A DNA stretch of 41,462 nt. Origin: Enhygromyxa salina. GTDB taxonomy: Bacteria; Myxococcota_A; Polyangia; Nannocystales; Nannocystaceae. The notes below the pieces were generated by a model. That model worked only from the letters and a program-made list of their open reading frames with translations, had not been told where the DNA came from and made no database searches. Positions 17,403-28,070 of the stretch are shown piece after piece; the stretch's first letter is position 1, and each line of letters opens with the position of its first letter. A program made the translations under genes and the position numbers. The DNA is taken from the NCBI RefSeq assembly GCF_002994615.1, contig NZ_PVNK01000070.1:1-41462 (forward strand). Direction: 5' to 3'.

Positions 17403-17416
17403 ATTGATTAATCAAT
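17403..17416. promoter_or_regulatory. Perfect palindrome, candidate operator between divergent citrate synthase genes
   Basis: ATTGATTAATCAAT is a 14-bp perfect palindrome in the only AT-rich patch of the region. It sits 20 bases upstream of the HTH-citrate synthase start and 17 bases before the first ATG of the other gene. Related half sites, CTTGATTACC and TCAAGATTGAC, flank it. Its position fits an operator for the HTH protein acting on both genes. That link is an inference. Confidence 0.55.
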
Positions 17417-17432
17417 CAAGATTGACAACCAT

Positions 17433-18602
17433 ATGGCCCTCGCCCAGCTTGAAGCGATGGCTGCATCGACATCGGCATCGGCAACAACGTCAGCATCAAC
17501 ATCAACATCGACGAGCTCCGGCCTCGACGGCGCGGTCGTGGCCCAGACCCGCCTGTCTCGCGTCGACGGCGAGGCCGGGCGCCTGACCCTGGCCGGCTTC
17601 GAGCTCGAGGACCTGGCCCCGAAGCTGGGCTTCGAGGGCGTGGCCGCGCTGCTGTGGACCGACAGCGTGCTCGCGCCCGCGCCCCTCGAAGCCTTCGTCG
17701 CCGAGCTCGCCGGGCAGCGCGCGCTCGAGCCCGTGACCGTGGATCTGCTCCGCCGCGCGGCCGCGCGCGAGGTCGCGCCGATCGACGCGCTGCGCCTCGG
17801 CGTCGCCTCGCTCTCGCTCGGGCCGGTCTCGGGGCCCCGGCTGCTCGCGGCCGTGCCGACGATCGTCGCGACCTACGACCGCCTGCGTCGAGGCGCCGAG
17901 CCGCTCGCGCCCGACCCTGCCCTCAGCCTGGCCGCCGACTTCTTGCGCATGGCGACCGGCACCGCGCCGACGCCGGGCCAGACCCGCGCCCTCGACACCT
18001 ACCTGAGCACGATCGCCGACCACGGGCTCAACGCCTCGACCTTCACGGCCCGCGTCGTCGCCAGCACCCGGGCGGAGCTCGGCCCGGCGATCGAGGCCGC
18101 GATCGCGGCGCTCGGCGGCCCGCTCCACGGGGGCGCTCCGGGCCCGGCGCTCGAGGCTCTGCTCGAGCTGCGCGAGCAGCCCGGCGATCTAGAGGCCAAC
18201 ACCCGGACCTGGGCGACCGCTCAGCTGGCCGCGGGCGAGCGGATCATGGGCTTTGGCCACCGCGTCTATCGAACCCGAGATCCTCGCGCCGACGTGCTCG
18301 GGGCCGCGGCCGCGCAGCTGCTCGCGGGCACCGGGCTCTACGAAGACGCGCAGATCCACGAACGCGCCGTGCTCGAGGTCCTCCGCGCCCACAAGCCCGG
18401 GCGGGTGCTCGCGACCAACGTCGAGTTCTACACCGCCTTGCTGCTCCACGGCCTCGGCTTCGAGCCCGCGGTGTTCACCTCGATCTTCGCGATCGGGCGC
18501 ACGGCCGGGTGGATCGCCCACTACGAGGAGCAACAACGCGAAGGTCGGCTGATCCGCCCGCGCGCCGCCTACGTGGGCGCGCGCGGACGCACGCTGTGCT
18601 GA
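17433..18602 (+). CDS. Citrate synthase family protein (citrate or 2-methylcitrate synthase)
   Basis: 389 residues. The first 30 form a Ser/Thr/Ala low-complexity tail encoded by short near-repeats; an ATG at codon 9 is an alternative start. The citrate synthase domain has DHGLNAST (H197), GGPLHGGA (H232), GFGHRVYRTRDPRA (H276) and NVEFYTALLLHGLG. The catalytic acid is Glu (E331) where most citrate synthases have Asp; B. subtilis CitA has the same NVEFY, so this is a known variant, not a defect. It condenses an acyl-CoA with oxaloacetate; sequence alone does not separate acetyl- from propionyl-CoA use. It shares a 49-bp regulatory gap with the HTH paralogue. Confidence 0.88.
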   Translation: MALAQLEAMAASTSASATTSASTSTSTSSGLDGAVVAQTRLSRVDGEAGRLTLAGFELEDLAPKLGFEGVAALLWTDSVLAPAPLEAFVAELAGQRALEPVTVDLLRRAAAREVAPIDALRLGVASLSLGPVSGPRLLAAVPTIVATYDRLRRGAEPLAPDPALSLAADFLRMATGTAPTPGQTRALDTYLSTIADHGLNASTFTARVVASTRAELGPAIEAAIAALGGPLHGGAPGPALEALLELREQPGDLEANTRTWATAQLAAGERIMGFGHRVYRTRDPRADVLGAAAAQLLAGTGLYEDAQIHERAVLEVLRAHKPGRVLATNVEFYTALLLHGLGFEPAVFTSIFAIGRTAGWIAHYEEQQREGRLIRPRAAYVGARGRTLC

Positions 18603-18655
18603 ACACAGCTGCGCCCCCCCGATCCCGGGCGCGGCCCCTCGGTCGAGCTCACGCC

Positions 18656-19000
18656 CTACTGGTTGGGCTTGGACTTGGGTCCGGTGTTGGGCCTGCTCTC
18701 GCTACTGCCGCTGCTGGAGCCGACGCCGGACCCGTCGCCCTTGACGACCTTGACCGTCTCGGCCTTGGGGTAGACCTCCTTGGCCGTCTCGACGACCTCT
18801 TGCTTCTGGGCCGAGTCGAGCGTGTCCTCGGTGTAGACCGTGAGCGTTCGGCCCTGGCCGCTGGCCGAGCTGACGCCGACCTTCTCGACCTCGTAGCCCT
18901 TGGCCTCGACGGCGCGCTGAACCTTCATCAATCCGCCGCAAGCGGTCAGGCCGAGGACGCAGGTCAGCGAGAGGAGGACCTTGGTGATGGACGTCTTCAT
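18656..19000 (-). CDS. Small lipoprotein of unknown function
   Basis: 114 residues. The signal peptide MKTSITKVLLSLTCVLGL leads to a lipobox (LTAC). A short alpha/beta part follows (KVQRAVEAKGYEVEKVGVSS and VVETAKEVYPKAETVKVVKG), and the C-terminus is a Gly/Ser/Pro-rich disordered tail. It converges on the citrate synthase gene and diverges from the cysteine-desulfurase-like gene. No family is recognised. Confidence 0.7.
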   Translation of the reverse strand: MKTSITKVLLSLTCVLGLTACGGLMKVQRAVEAKGYEVEKVGVSSASGQGRTLTVYTEDTLDSAQKQEVVETAKEVYPKAETVKVVKGDGSGVGSSSGSSESRPNTGPKSKPNQ

Positions 19001-19125
19001 GACAGGGAAGGTCGCACGGCTGGCGGCTCCTCGACCAGTCGGAGTCCAGTCGGTGATGAGCCCGCGGGCGCACCGCGCCGAACGCCGCTCGTTTGAGTCG
19101 AGAGAGTGTGCTCTGATTTGTTCCA

Positions 19126-20226
19126 GTGCTGTACCTCAACCACGCAGGCACGAGCTGGCCCAAGCCCGCCCCGGTTCAACGCGCGGTGAGCGAGGCCCTG
19201 CAGAGCTCGCCGCGGAGCTGGGCCGAGGCCTTTGCGAGTCAGCATCGGGCCGTGGCGTCGGCGTTCGGGATCAGCGATCCCGAGCGCCTCCTGCTCACGC
19301 CGGGCTGCACGGCGGCGCTGAACGTGGGCATCGAGGATCATCCGTGGCAACCAGGTGACCGCATCGTGACCAGCGGCTGGGAGCACCACGCGTTGCTTCG
19401 GCCCGTCCTCGGCCTCGCCGCCCGCGGTGTCGAGCACGTCGTGGTGGGTCCCGACGGCCGCGCGCCCCTCGACCTCGCGCAGCTCGAGCGCGTGCTCGGT
19501 GGCGGCCGGGTCCGGATGGTCGCAATGTCTGCGGCCGCCAACGTCACCGGCGCGGTCTTGCCGGTCGACGAGCTCACGCGCCTCGCCCACGCGCACGGCG
19601 CGATGGTCCTGCTCGACGTGGCCCAGCTCGCCGGCTGGGTCGATCTCGACGTCGCCGAGCTCGACGTCGATCTGCTCGCGTTCGCCGGCCACAAGGGCCT
19701 CCAGGCCCCGTGGGGCGTGGGTGGCCTCTACGTCGCGCCTCGGGTCGAGATGAGCTCGCCGCGGCGCGGCTCGGAGCCGGCGCCGACGCCCGGCTACTGC
19801 GACACGGGCTCGGTCGATCGGCTGGCCCTCGCGGGCCTGGTCGCCGGGCTCGCGTGGCTCGACGCGCCCGAGCAGCGCGAGCGTCTCGCCCGAGCCCGGG
19901 CCGCGCTCGCGCAGCTCACCGATCGTCTGGAGGAGCTCGCGGGCGTCACCTTGCACGGCCCGCGCGCGCCGAGCTCGCGGATGCCGACCCTGGCCCTGAC
20001 CGTCGAGGGTTGGTCCGCGAGTGGGCTCGCGAGCGCGCTCGCTGCCCGCGGCGTGATCGTCTCGGGCGGTCGACAGTGCGCGCCCCTCGCCCACGAGACC
20101 CTCGGGACCGCGGCCGAGGGCGTGGTCCGACTCAGCGTCGGCCCGCGGGCGCCCGTCGATCTCAGCGATCGCCTGCTCGAGACGCTGGGCAGCGTGCTCG
20201 AAGGAGCGCGGCAGGGCCCCGAGTAG
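19126..20226 (+). CDS. Cysteine desulfurase-like class V aminotransferase
   Basis: 366 residues with a GTG start; the protein opens directly with LYLNHAGTSWPKP, the normal N-terminus of the family. PLP-site residues are visible: H88 in GWEHHAL, D164 in LLDVAQ, and K190 in AFAGHKGLQAPWG. A cysteine at 318 (SGGRQCAPLAHETLGT) lies where cysteine desulfurases carry their catalytic Cys. The CAPLAHxTLGT context matches the TIGR01977 type. It probably removes sulfur from cysteine (or selenium from selenocysteine). No SufE, SufU or IscU gene is adjacent, so the acceptor is unknown. Its stop is three bases from the stop of the HupE gene. Confidence 0.87.
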   Translation: MLYLNHAGTSWPKPAPVQRAVSEALQSSPRSWAEAFASQHRAVASAFGISDPERLLLTPGCTAALNVGIEDHPWQPGDRIVTSGWEHHALLRPVLGLAARGVEHVVVGPDGRAPLDLAQLERVLGGGRVRMVAMSAAANVTGAVLPVDELTRLAHAHGAMVLLDVAQLAGWVDLDVAELDVDLLAFAGHKGLQAPWGVGGLYVAPRVEMSSPRRGSEPAPTPGYCDTGSVDRLALAGLVAGLAWLDAPEQRERLARARAALAQLTDRLEELAGVTLHGPRAPSSRMPTLALTVEGWSASGLASALAARGVIVSGGRQCAPLAHETLGTAAEGVVRLSVGPRAPVDLSDRLLETLGSVLEGARQGPE

Positions 20227-20229
20227 GGC

Positions 20230-21255
20230 TCAGGTCCAAAAGCCAAGCACCCGCTGGACCGTCCACGCGAACGCGAGCCCGCCCATCGCCCAGATCGGCG
20301 CACGCCGGACCAGCTCCTCGGTCCTCGCGCTCGGCTTGACGATGAGCGCGAGCCGCCGAAGACCGGCGAAGCTCAGCAACAACACCGCGATCACCCCGAG
20401 CTGCCCGGCCTCGACGCCCAAGTTGAAGGCCAGCAGCGCCCTCGGGATCTGGTCTTGGGGCAGCCCGATCTCCCCGAGGGCCCCGGCGAAGCCGAAGCCA
20501 TGCAGGAGCCCAAAGCCAAACGCGACCAGCCACGGGTAGCGCCAGGTCAAGGTGTCGCGCTGCTGCTCGTCGTCGTGCCCGAGCGCGAGCTCGCGGGCGA
20601 GCAGCAGGATCGACACGGCGATCCCAGCCTCGACCGGCGGCCCGGGCAGCGTGACGAGCTCGAGCGCGGCGCTGGCCAGGGTCAGGCTGTGCGCGAGGGT
20701 GAACGCGGTGATCGTCCACAGCAGGGTCTTGCGATCGCCGACCAGCAACACGAGCCCGAGCACGAACAGGAGGTGATCGATGCCGAGGAGGATGTGCTCG
20801 ACGCCCAGGCCGAGGTAGTCGACGAACACCGAGCCCGCGCGGGTCGCCGCGCCGTCGAGGGTCACGCTGGCCTCGTCGGGGCCGAGGACCGCGCTCAGCT
20901 CGGTGCCGTCGGCGTAGCGGAGGTCGACGACGACGTCGATCGGGTGGCGGTCGAGGCCGTCGACGCCGAGCGTCCCGACCAGGCCCCGCTCGCCGCAGTC
21001 GAGCTGCCAGGTGACCGCGCCCCGGGCCTCGAGCGCGCAGTGCTCGGGCACGATCGGGCGCAGCTCGCCGTCGGGGATCGGCCCGGCGCTGCTGAGCTCG
21101 GGGGTCAGCAAGACCAGCTCGTAGCGGTGCGCGGCCTCGTCAAGCGGCTCGACACGCAGCAAGCCCGAGCGAAACTCGTGGGCCGAGGCCGGGGCCGCGA
21201 CGAGCAGCGCCAGCACGGCGAGCAGCAGCGCAAACGCGGCGCGGCCCGGGCTCAT
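20230..21255 (-). CDS. HupE/UreJ-family (type 2) membrane protein
   Basis: 341 residues. A signal peptide ends at ASAHEF; the periplasmic domain (about 26-140) includes two cysteines (EHCALEA, LDCGERG). About six membrane helices follow. The His-rich signatures GVEHILLGIDHLLFVLGL, FTLAHSLTLA and GFGLLHGFGFAG mark the HupE/UreJ_2 family, whose members are linked to nickel/cobalt uptake, with the histidines as candidate metal ligands. The start overlaps the stop of the preceding gene by four bases, which fits coupling. No hydrogenase or urease genes are in the window, so the metal is not evident. Confidence 0.88.
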   Translation of the reverse strand: MSPGRAAFALLLAVLALLVAAPASAHEFRSGLLRVEPLDEAAHRYELVLLTPELSSAGPIPDGELRPIVPEHCALEARGAVTWQLDCGERGLVGTLGVDGLDRHPIDVVVDLRYADGTELSAVLGPDEASVTLDGAATRAGSVFVDYLGLGVEHILLGIDHLLFVLGLVLLVGDRKTLLWTITAFTLAHSLTLASAALELVTLPGPPVEAGIAVSILLLARELALGHDDEQQRDTLTWRYPWLVAFGFGLLHGFGFAGALGEIGLPQDQIPRALLAFNLGVEAGQLGVIAVLLLSFAGLRRLALIVKPSARTEELVRRAPIWAMGGLAFAWTVQRVLGFWT

Positions 21256-21662
21256 CGAGGCTCCTCGATCACGACCTCGTAGCGATCGCGCAGCTCGTCC
21301 ATGGCCTCGACCCCCGCGGTGTCTTCGAGCAAAAACTGCATCTTCTGGGTCAGACGCCGACGGATGATCGGATCACTGCGGTCGAGCCCCCGCGCTCGCG
21401 CCTCGCGGTAGAGCATCTCGTCGTCGGCCCAGGCCCGCAGCGAGGCGTCGAGCTCGGCCTCGGTCGGCGCGCGACCGAGCGAGCGGGTCAGGTCGGCCTC
21501 GAGCCGGGCGAGGGTGTCGTCGCTGACGACGATCGTCGCGCGCGGCTCGGCGAGCCCGACGAGCCGAGCCCCGCCCAGCAGCGCGAGCCCGATCGCGGCG
21601 AACTGGATCAGCGGCTCGCGATACCAGGTCCGACGAGCGCGGCGCTGCCCGGCGTCAGTCAT
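21252..21662 (-). CDS. N-terminal part of a parvulin-type peptidyl-prolyl isomerase family, lacking the rotamase domain
   Basis: 136 residues. One membrane helix (about 17-37) is followed by IVVSDDTLARLEADLTRSLG, PTEAELDASLRAWADDEMLY and PIIRRRLTQKMQFLLED. This is the SurA-N-like head of the membrane-anchored peptidyl-prolyl isomerases often found next to HupE/UreJ_2 genes. The normal PPIC rotamase domain after it is absent: the protein ends 22 residues past the conserved QKMQFL helix. A frame-shifted remainder is not visible because HupE begins at once. It may act as a chaperone-like anchor without isomerase activity. Confidence 0.65.
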   Translation of the reverse strand: MTDAGQRRARRTWYREPLIQFAAIGLALLGGARLVGLAEPRATIVVSDDTLARLEADLTRSLGRAPTEAELDASLRAWADDEMLYREARARGLDRSDPIIRRRLTQKMQFLLEDTAGVEAMDELRDRYEVVIEEPR

Positions 21663-21665
21663 GCG

Positions 21666-22778
21666 TCACCCGCCCGAGCGCAGCGCCTTGGGCCGCGCCT
21701 TGCTCGAGCCCGACTCGACCGGCTTCGACAGCACGATGTCGCGCCCGGCCCGGTGGCCCTCGCTGTAGGCCTCGTTGCGCCGGGCGCCGCCGCGACGCAC
21801 GGTCTGGACCCGCGGGTAGCGGCGACGAAAGTACGCGCCGAGCTCGGCCCCGGGCACCCAGATCAAGCCCTGCTCCTGAAACTGCACGCTCTGGGCCGCG
21901 AGCTTGGCCGCGAAGCCCTTCATCACGCCGGCCAAGAAAGCCTGGCGATCGCGGTTGGAGCTGCGCCCGGTCTCGCGCTTGTACTCGGACCACAGCCGGG
22001 CCGCGGTCGCGGTCAAGAAGGCGTGGACGTGCTCGGCCATGATCAGGTTGGCCTCGAGCCCGCAGATCTCGAACACGCTGCCGCGCTTGCCCTCGAGCGG
22101 GCGGTAGACCGGGATCCACAGGCCCTCGACGAAGAAGTAGGTGGTCAGGATCACGGCGAGCCGACGGTCGTGCTCGAAGATCCTGCCCGAGGGCCGCCCG
22201 AGGTGGCGGTAGCCGTAGCGGCGGCCCTCGGGCTCTCGAGTCTCGGACTGGTCAACCTCGATGTTGAACTTGAGCATCAGCCGCCGCGCCGCCGTGGCCG
22301 CGGCCTCGGCCTCGTGTTGGTTGGGGCTCTGGGCGAGCGCGAGCAGCTTGCGGATCCGGGCGACCGTGCGCGTGGCCGGGTCGTCGTCGGGCTCGCCCGC
22401 GACCGGGCTCGCCGTCGCCCGGCCGTCGATCCCGAGCCGCTCGCAGACGCTGCGAAAGGCGGGCCCGTGGGCGGTCTCCTCGACCGCGAGGCACTCGTCG
22501 ACGAACTGGTGGGCGACCTCGTGCTTGAGGACCTCGACGACCTCGGCCCAGGGACGCTCGAGCACGAGCGTGCGCGAGACCTCGAGGCTGCGCAGCTCGC
22601 CGTGCCACTGGCCGAGGCGCTGGCGGGTGTCCGAGAGGCGCAAGACCGGCTGGCGCAGCGCCTCTTTGAAGTAGGTGTAGTTGATCGCGTTCCACTCGTA
22701 GAGCAGGCGCTTGGCCAGCTTGGCCTCGAGCTCGACGCTCAGGCGCGCGGCCGTCTCGCCTCCGTTGCGGGCGCTCAT
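21666..22778 (-). CDS. SprT-like zinc metalloprotease domain fused to DUF2786
   Basis: 370 residues, soluble. The SprT-like part holds HEVAHQ (H86, E87, H90), and H104 in ETAHGPAF supplies the third ligand. DUF2786 lies at about 138-180 (RIRKLLALAQSPNQHEAEAAATAARRLMLKF). The C-terminal region is helical with a basic, Arg-rich end. SprT domains cut DNA-protein crosslinks in eukaryotes; bacterial relatives are not well understood. Its stop is three bases before the start of the truncated rotamase gene, so it heads a compact three-gene cluster with HupE. A functional link between these genes is not obvious. Confidence 0.85.
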   Translation of the reverse strand: MSARNGGETAARLSVELEAKLAKRLLYEWNAINYTYFKEALRQPVLRLSDTRQRLGQWHGELRSLEVSRTLVLERPWAEVVEVLKHEVAHQFVDECLAVEETAHGPAFRSVCERLGIDGRATASPVAGEPDDDPATRTVARIRKLLALAQSPNQHEAEAAATAARRLMLKFNIEVDQSETREPEGRRYGYRHLGRPSGRIFEHDRRLAVILTTYFFVEGLWIPVYRPLEGKRGSVFEICGLEANLIMAEHVHAFLTATAARLWSEYKRETGRSSNRDRQAFLAGVMKGFAAKLAAQSVQFQEQGLIWVPGAELGAYFRRRYPRVQTVRRGGARRNEAYSEGHRAGRDIVLSKPVESGSSKARPKALRSGG

Positions 22779-22882
22779 CCGCCGCAGCCTACTACGGATC
22801 GGCGGGCCCGCCTCGGGCTCCTCGCCGTCCTCGCCGATCGAGCCACGGCGACGAGCCCGAGGCGCGCGAGTGCCGTCCGCGC

Positions 22883-24883
22883 TCAGGGGGCCAGCTTGAC
22901 GATGAAGCCGTCGCTCCCGCCGTTGAAGGAGACCACGCCCGAGACCCCGAAGTCGATCGAGCTGGCGAAGGAGCGTCCGGCGAGGATCTTGTGGCCCGTC
23001 GCGGTCACCGCGATGTCGAGGGCCATGTCGGTGCCGATGCCCCCGTAGCGATTGCTGGCGATCAGCGAGCCGTCGGCGCTCAGCTTGGCGAAGAACACGT
23101 CGGGCTTCTCGCTCGCCGACGACACGTCGGCGCCGCCGAAGTTGGCCACGCCCATCAGCGAGCCCCCGAGGTAGATGTCACCGTTGGCACCGAGGGCGAG
23201 GGTCAGCCAGGTGTTGATCTCGAAGGTGCTCGTGAACTGGTCGGTCGAGTCGCCGTAGGCGGCGCTCCACACGTGGCCGCCGTCGGGGTCGAGGGTTGCG
23301 AGGAAGATGTCCCGCTCGCCAGCGCTGACCAGGTCGGGGCCGCCGAAGCTCATGGTCTCGGACATGTAGCCCGTCAGCACGATGTTGTTGGTGACCGGCT
23401 GGACCTCGAGGTCGTGGACGCCGTCGTCTCCGGACCCGCCGAAGCTCTCGCTCCACAGCAGCGCCCCGTTCGGCTCGAGCTTGGCGACGTAGATGTCCAT
23501 GCCGCCCGCGCTGTTGAGGGTGCCGCCGAGCTCGATCGACTCCTGGAAGCGGCCCGCGATGACCACGTTGCCGGCCTGATCGGCGCCGATGCCAAAGCCG
23601 TAGTCATCCCCGGCCCCGCCGATCTGGCGCGAGAAGATGTGCGCCCCCGTGTCACCGTCGAGCTTGATCACGACCGCGTCGCGGAGGCCCGCGCTGCTGA
23701 ACAAGCCCGCGCCGTAGTCAACGCTGCCCGCGAAGCTGCCGGTGATCAGCAGGTCGCCCTGGCCGTCGACGGCCATCCGCTCGGCGCGATCGGGGTCGAG
23801 GTCACCGAAGCGCCGGCTCCAGATGTGCTGACCGCTGGGGTTGAACTTGGCGATCACGAGGTCGCCCTGGCCCTCGCCGTGGAGCTTGCCCCCGCCGAAG
23901 TCGACGTTGCCGAAGATCCGGGCCAGGAAATAGAAATTGTCCGCGGCGTCGACGACGACCTTGGACGCGTATTGATTGCTGGTGTCGCCGAAGTGCTTGC
24001 TCCAAATGGGGTTGCCGTAGAGGTCGTGCTTCGCGATCACGAGGTCGTGCTTCACCCCGTCGGCCGCGAGGGGCTCGGCGCCGAAGCTGACGACGCCCTC
24101 GAAGTCTCCGACGCTGTAGATGTTGCCGGCCGAGTCCACGGCCACGCTGCGCATGCCCTGGGACATCGGGTCGCCGAAGCTCCGGCTCCACAGCTCGGTG
24201 CAGGCCGGCGTGTTGCCGTCGCAGTTCTCGTCGATATCGGCCGTGAGGCAGTCCTCGCCCCGCGGGGTGACCTCGCCCTCGCACGCCCCCCAGCTGGTCC
24301 CATCGGCCGCGCAGGTCCGCATCCCGCCCACGCAGATCCCGACGTCCACGGTCTCGGGCGGGCCGCTGTAGCAGTCCTCGACCGCCCCGGCCTCGCACAC
24401 GGTCTCCTGACCGCCCGTGTCCATCCCGGTCTCGGACCCCTCGCCGCCACCGCCGCCGCCACCTGGGGGCAGCAGCCCGGAGATCCAGTCACGCATGCAC
24501 GCGAGCTCGTCTTCGGTCAGCGGATCCCCATTGACTGGCATCGGCGCGCCGCAGCTCGGCGCCCCCGCGACCTTCTCGTAGAGCAAGCTCTGCTCCGGGA
24601 CCGCAGGATTGGCGAGGACCCCGACGCAGCTCATTCCTGGCATGCTCGAGACCCGATCCTCGACACCCGGCGTCGTCAGATCCAAGCCCGCGGCGGTCGA
24701 CTCGCCGGCCCCGTGACAGGTCGACCCGCCGCAGCGGTCCGCGAACAACTGCGGGATGTCGCACTCGAGCGCGACCACGTCGTCGGGCTCGTCTCGAGCT
24801 TCGCAACCGAAGCTCAATAGCAGCGCGGCCGAACAGGAGATCATGTAGTGGTGATAGGATGGTTGAGGGAGACGCGTGTCCAT
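22883..24883 (-). CDS. Lipoprotein with cytochrome-like N-terminus, metal-binding motif and beta-propeller repeats
   Basis: 666 residues from the ATG preceded by GGAG (8 bases); a second ATG 13 codons later is also possible. A signal peptide ends in LSFGC. The first domain has CGGSTCHG, a C-x4-C-H motif seen in Planctomycete-type cytochrome-like domains of myxobacteria, and later GAPMPVNGDPLTEDELACM. A Gly-run linker follows, then a Cys-rich segment with DENCDG (MopE-type metal-binding motif). The rest is about eight SBBP-like repeats of the type WSRSFGD...VAVDSAGNIYSVGDF, forming a beta-propeller. Probably a surface lipoprotein. It diverges from the DUF1592 operon. Confidence 0.8.
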   Translation of the reverse strand: MDTRLPQPSYHHYMISCSAALLLSFGCEARDEPDDVVALECDIPQLFADRCGGSTCHGAGESTAAGLDLTTPGVEDRVSSMPGMSCVGVLANPAVPEQSLLYEKVAGAPSCGAPMPVNGDPLTEDELACMRDWISGLLPPGGGGGGGEGSETGMDTGGQETVCEAGAVEDCYSGPPETVDVGICVGGMRTCAADGTSWGACEGEVTPRGEDCLTADIDENCDGNTPACTELWSRSFGDPMSQGMRSVAVDSAGNIYSVGDFEGVVSFGAEPLAADGVKHDLVIAKHDLYGNPIWSKHFGDTSNQYASKVVVDAADNFYFLARIFGNVDFGGGKLHGEGQGDLVIAKFNPSGQHIWSRRFGDLDPDRAERMAVDGQGDLLITGSFAGSVDYGAGLFSSAGLRDAVVIKLDGDTGAHIFSRQIGGAGDDYGFGIGADQAGNVVIAGRFQESIELGGTLNSAGGMDIYVAKLEPNGALLWSESFGGSGDDGVHDLEVQPVTNNIVLTGYMSETMSFGGPDLVSAGERDIFLATLDPDGGHVWSAAYGDSTDQFTSTFEINTWLTLALGANGDIYLGGSLMGVANFGGADVSSASEKPDVFFAKLSADGSLIASNRYGGIGTDMALDIAVTATGHKILAGRSFASSIDFGVSGVVSFNGGSDGFIVKLAP

Positions 24884-25037
24884 TGCCAACTCCGCCCCTT
24901 ACAGTGTCACACAAATCCTCATTTTCTACATTTTGATCAACTGTACACAATTCCAAGCGCGCCGCATCTGTTGCCGGCGTTTGGAAGCTTGCCCGGCGGC
25001 GCACGGGCGATTAGCTTGGCACTGTAGCGAGGTTTAT

Positions 25038-26710
<1,673 letters not shown>

Positions 26711-26714
<4 letters not shown>

Positions 26715-28069
26715 GCCAGCACAAGCGTCATCATCTCAGCCGTCGGACGATCCTGCGGGGTCTGGGCGGCGTCGCGATCTCTTTGCCCCTGCTCAACGCG
26801 ATGCGCGGCCGCCGGGCTCGCGCGGGCGAGGGCGACCCGCCCAAGCGCCTGCTGATCATGTACACGCCCAACGGCACGATCGCGAAGAATTTCTGGCCGA
26901 CGGGGTCCGAGACCGACTTCTCGCTCTCGCCGATCCTCGCCCCGCTCGAGGCTCACAAGCAAGACCTGCTCGTGCTCGGTGGCATCGACATGCTCTCGTC
27001 GCTCAGCGGGCCCGGCGACGCCCACCAAAAGGGCACGGGCCAGTGCCTGACGGCGACCGAATTGCTCGAGGGCGACTTCCCCGGCGACGCGGGCCTCTCG
27101 GCCGGCTGGGCCGGCGGCATCTCCCTCGACCAGGAGGTCGCCAACCACGTCGGCCAGGCCACGCCCTTCGCCTCGCTCGAGCTCGGCGTCGCCGTCCAGG
27201 GCTCGGACGTCGGCTCGCGCATCAACTACCGCTCCGCGGGCCAGCCCCTGCCCCCGGAGAACAGCCCCTACGCCGCCTACGAGCGCCTGTTCGGCGACGC
27301 GATCGCCGATCCGATGGCGGTCGAGCGCCGCGCGGCTCGCCAGCGCGCGGTCCTCGACTCGGTCGCCGACGAACATCGCGCGCTGCGTGACCGGCTCGGG
27401 GTCGAGGACCGCGAGAAGCTCCACAACCACCTGATTGCGATCGAGGACATCCGCACGCGCCTCGACCAGGGCGTGATCAAGTTCGACGGCGCGTGCCAGC
27501 CGCTGGAGCAGGGCGCGTACATCGACCCCGAGGTCGTCGCCAACATGCCGGTCATCGGCGCGCTCCAGATGGACCTCATGGCCATGGCCTTCGCCTGCGA
27601 CATCACCCGGGTCGGCACGATCATGTGGACCCGCTCGGCCGCGAACCACGTGTTCTCGTTCGTGGATCCGATGATCGTCGAGGGCCACCACTCGCTCGCG
27701 CACAAGGGCGATCAAGACACGGTCAAGATCGCCCAAAACACCCTCGTCAGCGCCTGGTACGCCGAGCAGCTGGCCTATCTCATCACCCGGCTCAAGGCGA
27801 TCCCCGAGGGCGACGGCACGGTGTTCGACAACACCGTGATCCTGTGGACCAACGAGCAGGCCAAGGGCAACAACCACTCGCGTCATGACATGCCCTACCT
27901 GCTCGCGGGCAGCGCTGGCGGCTACTTCAAGACCGGCCGCTACATCACCCAAGACGGCGATGTCGGCCACAACAAGCTCATGGTCTCGCTGCTCAACGCG
28001 ATGGGCATCGAGACCGAGACCTTCGGCAACCCAGAGTTCGGTACGGGCCCGCTGCCCGGGCTGGTATGA
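26711..28069 (+). CDS. DUF1552-domain protein with Tat signal
   Basis: 452 residues. An AGGAGG ribosome binding site lies just before the ATG, inside the end of the DUF1592 gene. The N-terminus LSRRTILRGLGGVAISLPLL is a classical twin-arginine signal, so the protein is exported folded. The body has RLLIMYTPNGTIAKNFWP, DLLVLGGIDML and late VILWTNEQAKGNNHSRHDMP, which match the DUF1552 family and recall alkaline-phosphatase/sulfatase-like folds. Its partner is the DUF1592 lipoprotein. The following lipoprotein begins one base after its stop. Confidence 0.9.
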
Positions 28070-28070
28070 C

